A DNA stretch of 64,000 bases from Caldisericales bacterium (GTDB taxonomy: Bacteria; Caldisericota; Caldisericia; JAAYUI01), in contig JAAYUI010000010.1 of NCBI GenBank assembly GCA_012517765.1, forward strand, positions 104,558-168,557. The letters run 5' to 3'. The notes below the pieces were generated by a model. It was given only the letters and a program-made list of their open reading frames with translations, ran no database searches and was not told the DNA's origin. The translations under genes were made by a program, and so were the position numbers. Within the stretch, counting starts at the first letter, position 1. Every line of letters begins with the position of its first letter. Below are positions 62,389 through 64,000 of the stretch, piece after piece.

Positions 62389-64000
62389 CTATAGGCCTGT
62401 CAAATCCCAGTACCATAAGCCATCTTTGTCTTTTTTAAATCTAAATCCATCAGGTAGGCGGTAAAGAGAACCTTCTGTGAGATCAACACCACCGGAAAGA
62501 TGATTCCCATAATTATCACTATATCTTAAATTTGATCCCAATCTCCAAACTTTTCTATATCCAATTGAAGATGGATCATTCTCATTTTCAGCTAATGCAT
62601 AATCATACAAAACAATGAAGAGCTCTAAATCATTTTCGCTACAGCCAGAAGGTATACCAAAATCAACATCTTTACCTGTTCTAACTTCTGGGTTTTTGCC
62701 AGGTTGGACGAATATGCCTCTAAATTCACCATTCCCCATATTCATACTTATTGTTCCAGTTGTGGATCTGCCAATCGAATCATATATGCCAACTGATGAA
62801 AGGCCCTTTGATACACTATCGCATATTGAATTCCACATGCCTTTTAGTTCTGATGATGATGCAAGTTCAGCTTTCGATGTTCTTACACCATTCGAGTCTA
62901 CTTTAAACACATATGCAACACCAGATTCACCTTTAAGTCTACAAGCAACAATAGACCCTTCTGAATCTCTAATGACCCAATCATATTGTTCACCATCATC
63001 ATTAGGGTTATAATCTTCTGCAATTTCTTTCGCCTTTTCTTCATCAGCTACTTCGTCATTTAATAGTGTCATATCCACCATACTCGCAATCCCCTTCATT
63101 GGGAGAAGTATTGGCATCTCACTGACTTTATGCATAGAGCCCTCATCAGAGACGATTTGGCCATCCCTGAGGTCTTCCATGAACTTTTTTCTTTCTTCGT
63201 ATTCCTTTGATGTCTCACCACCATTGCTCTCAGGGGGGAGGTCCTGGTTCCTGCTGAAGTCAAGTCCCTGATCAAAGATTGATTTGTTGACCCATGAGTT
63301 GCCACCACCAGAGTAGCTGATGGAGATGCCACCTATGGACATGCTGTCCAGACTTGGTGGGCCAGACTGCCTGCCAGAGTGGGAGATGCCATCAGATGGT
63401 CCTGAAGGGGGAGCAAAGGAGCCAGGTTCACCACCAGAGGAGGAGCCAGCTGTGGTGGCAGAGGTGATGGAGTGGGAGAGCAGCTGTTCCTCAGGGAGGG
63501 AGGAGGTGGACATGGAGTTGATGGTAGAGATGGAGGTGGGATTGGGCATGGCTGGTGAGCCTGTTCCCTGGAGCAGGGTGCCTGTCTGTGGGTTGTAGTA
63601 GCCTGAGGAGAAGTAGAGGCCCGTTTCTGTATCAAGGATGGTCTGTGATGCTCCCATGAAGGTGAAGGGGTTTGGTATGGAGTCAGGGTTGGTCTGTGAG
63701 GTGATGTTGCCAAGGGTATCATAGGTGTAGGTGATCTTGGTGTCCTGGTTGGTGTCAGTTACCTTGAGGGTATTGCCATGTATGTCATAGTGGTAGTAGT
63801 AGGTGGAGGTGGTTGTTGTCTGTGATTCTCCAGTTCCTGTGTGTCTTGTCCATTCAAAGGAGATTGGCTGGCTGTTTGCTCCTATGTGGTATATGAGTTC
63901 CTGGTCCAAGAGGGTGGTTGTGGAGTCTCTCACTTTGTCTAACTCTATCTCTGTTATTGCTCCTCCTGCATAGTGGTACTTGTATGTGGTTACGTCTGTG
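62389..64000 (-). CDS. RHS-repeat protein, 3' part with variable C-terminal domain; cut by window edge
   Basis: The frame stays open to the window edge (last full codon at 63999-63997), so the track's 514 aa GTG start at 63933 is not the true start. It shows RHS repeats (YHYDIHGNTLKVTD, YTYDTLGNITSQTNPD), then the RHS core, LDTETGLYFSSGYYNPQTGTLLQ. After the core comes a Ser/Pro/Gly-rich linker and a C-terminal region of about 270 residues (from KGIASMVDM-like to DLTGL) that I do not recognise. The repeat and linker DNA is G+C-rich and the tip A+T-rich, a common sign that tips are exchanged. RHS tips are often toxins; that is inference. No typical small immunity gene follows. Confidence 0.85.
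   Translation of the reverse strand, partial: TDVTTYKYHYAGGAITEIELDKVRDSTTTLLDQELIYHIGANSQPISFEWTRHTGTGESQTTTTSTYYYHYDIHGNTLKVTDTNQDTKITYTYDTLGNITSQTNPDSIPNPFTFMGASQTILDTETGLYFSSGYYNPQTGTLLQGTGSPAMPNPTSISTINSMSTSSLPEEQLLSHSITSATTAGSSSGGEPGSFAPPSGPSDGISHSGRQSGPPSLDSMSIGGISISYSGGGNSWVNKSIFDQGLDFSRNQDLPPESNGGETSKEYEERKKFMEDLRDGQIVSDEGSMHKVSEMPILLPMKGIASMVDMTLLNDEVADEEKAKEIAEDYNPNDDGEQYDWVIRDSEGSIVACRLKGESGVAYVFKVDSNGVRTSKAELASSSELKGMWNSICDSVSKGLSSVGIYDSIGRSTTGTISMNMGNGEFRGIFVQPGKNPEVRTGKDVDFGIPSGCSENDLELFIVLYDYALAENENDPSSIGYRKVWRLGSNLRYSDNYGNHLSGGVDLTEGSLYRLPDGFRFKKDKDGLWYWDLTGL

Noticed and set aside
62389-62800. A separate small immunity gene downstream of the RHS tip
   Set aside because: The RHS frame reads through to 62389, then a complete signal-peptide protein begins 19 bp later; no small ORF with SD fits between.

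Overview
The window is a chromosomal segment of a bacterium, rich in housekeeping genes and densely packed, with many 1-30 bp gene overlaps. Nothing in it identifies the taxon (there is no rRNA). The translation, tRNA and peptidoglycan genes are clearly bacterial. A split methylmalonyl-CoA mutase, butyrate kinase, crotonase, acyl-CoA dehydrogenase, a PyrD/PyrK (type 1B) dihydroorotate dehydrogenase and a low-potential ferredoxin suggest an anaerobic or fermentative lifestyle. Secreted NHL beta-propellers with copper-amine-oxidase-N-like domains, a PEGA kinase and an exosortase suggest a deep, poorly sampled lineage. A candidate-phylum bacterium is my inference, not something proven here.

Layout. 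1-9158 (minus): a four-gene operon of a pseudokinase/AAA/TPR/GAF giant, a Ser/Thr kinase with PEGA domain, a secreted NHL protein and a C25-like protease cut by the window edge. 9364-20097 (plus): the rimP-nusA-ylxR-infB-ylxP-rbfA-nrnA-truB-ribF operon, continuing without a break into methylmalonyl-CoA mutase, its epimerase and a SecD-like membrane protein. 20100-23064 (minus): ECF S component, pantothenate kinase, Dus and a lipoprotein, behind a possible start-site-masking RNA hairpin. 23224-29842 (plus): an AIM24-family protein, then a complete pyrR-B-C-K-D-F-E operon with an attenuator. 29839-35042 (minus): an exosortase, its membrane partner and a very large subtilase with a sorting-signal C-terminus. 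35371-35526 (minus): tRNA-Glu and tRNA-Lys. 35614-39518 (plus): prfA-prmC-trxB-M24 peptidase. 39515-39736 (minus): ferredoxin.

39846-47824 (plus): butyrate kinase, crotonase, DUF4388, a second NHL protein, WecG, CsaB, ComF, a folate-type ECF S component and an HMA miniprotein. 47832-48779 (minus): MraY. 48899-61255 (plus): M18 aminopeptidase, dUTPase, an unknown protein, a YdjC deacetylase, PilM, PlsY, TsaC, RpiB, GlyA, WecA-like, WecB, MurA and acyl-CoA dehydrogenase. 61308-64000 (minus): a secreted copper-amine-oxidase-N-like protein and the 3' part of an RHS protein.

How it works together. Much of the non-housekeeping content concerns the cell surface: lipid-carrier glycosyltransfer (MraY, WecA-like, WecG, WecB), pyruvylation (CsaB), MurA, exported propellers, RHS, and an exosortase with a dedicated substrate. 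Control signals can be read directly. Several promoters are near consensus and often have 16 bp spacers. At least four genes (pyrR, prfA, rpiB, chbG-like) have a -10 element so close to the start codon that their mRNAs are probably leaderless or nearly so. Two long perfect-stem terminators punctuate the window, while four other convergent gene pairs have almost no spacing. The items most worth a second look are the exosortase-subtilase module, the pseudokinase hub, the translational hairpin upstream of the ECF gene, and MraY with a replaced catalytic-site aspartate.
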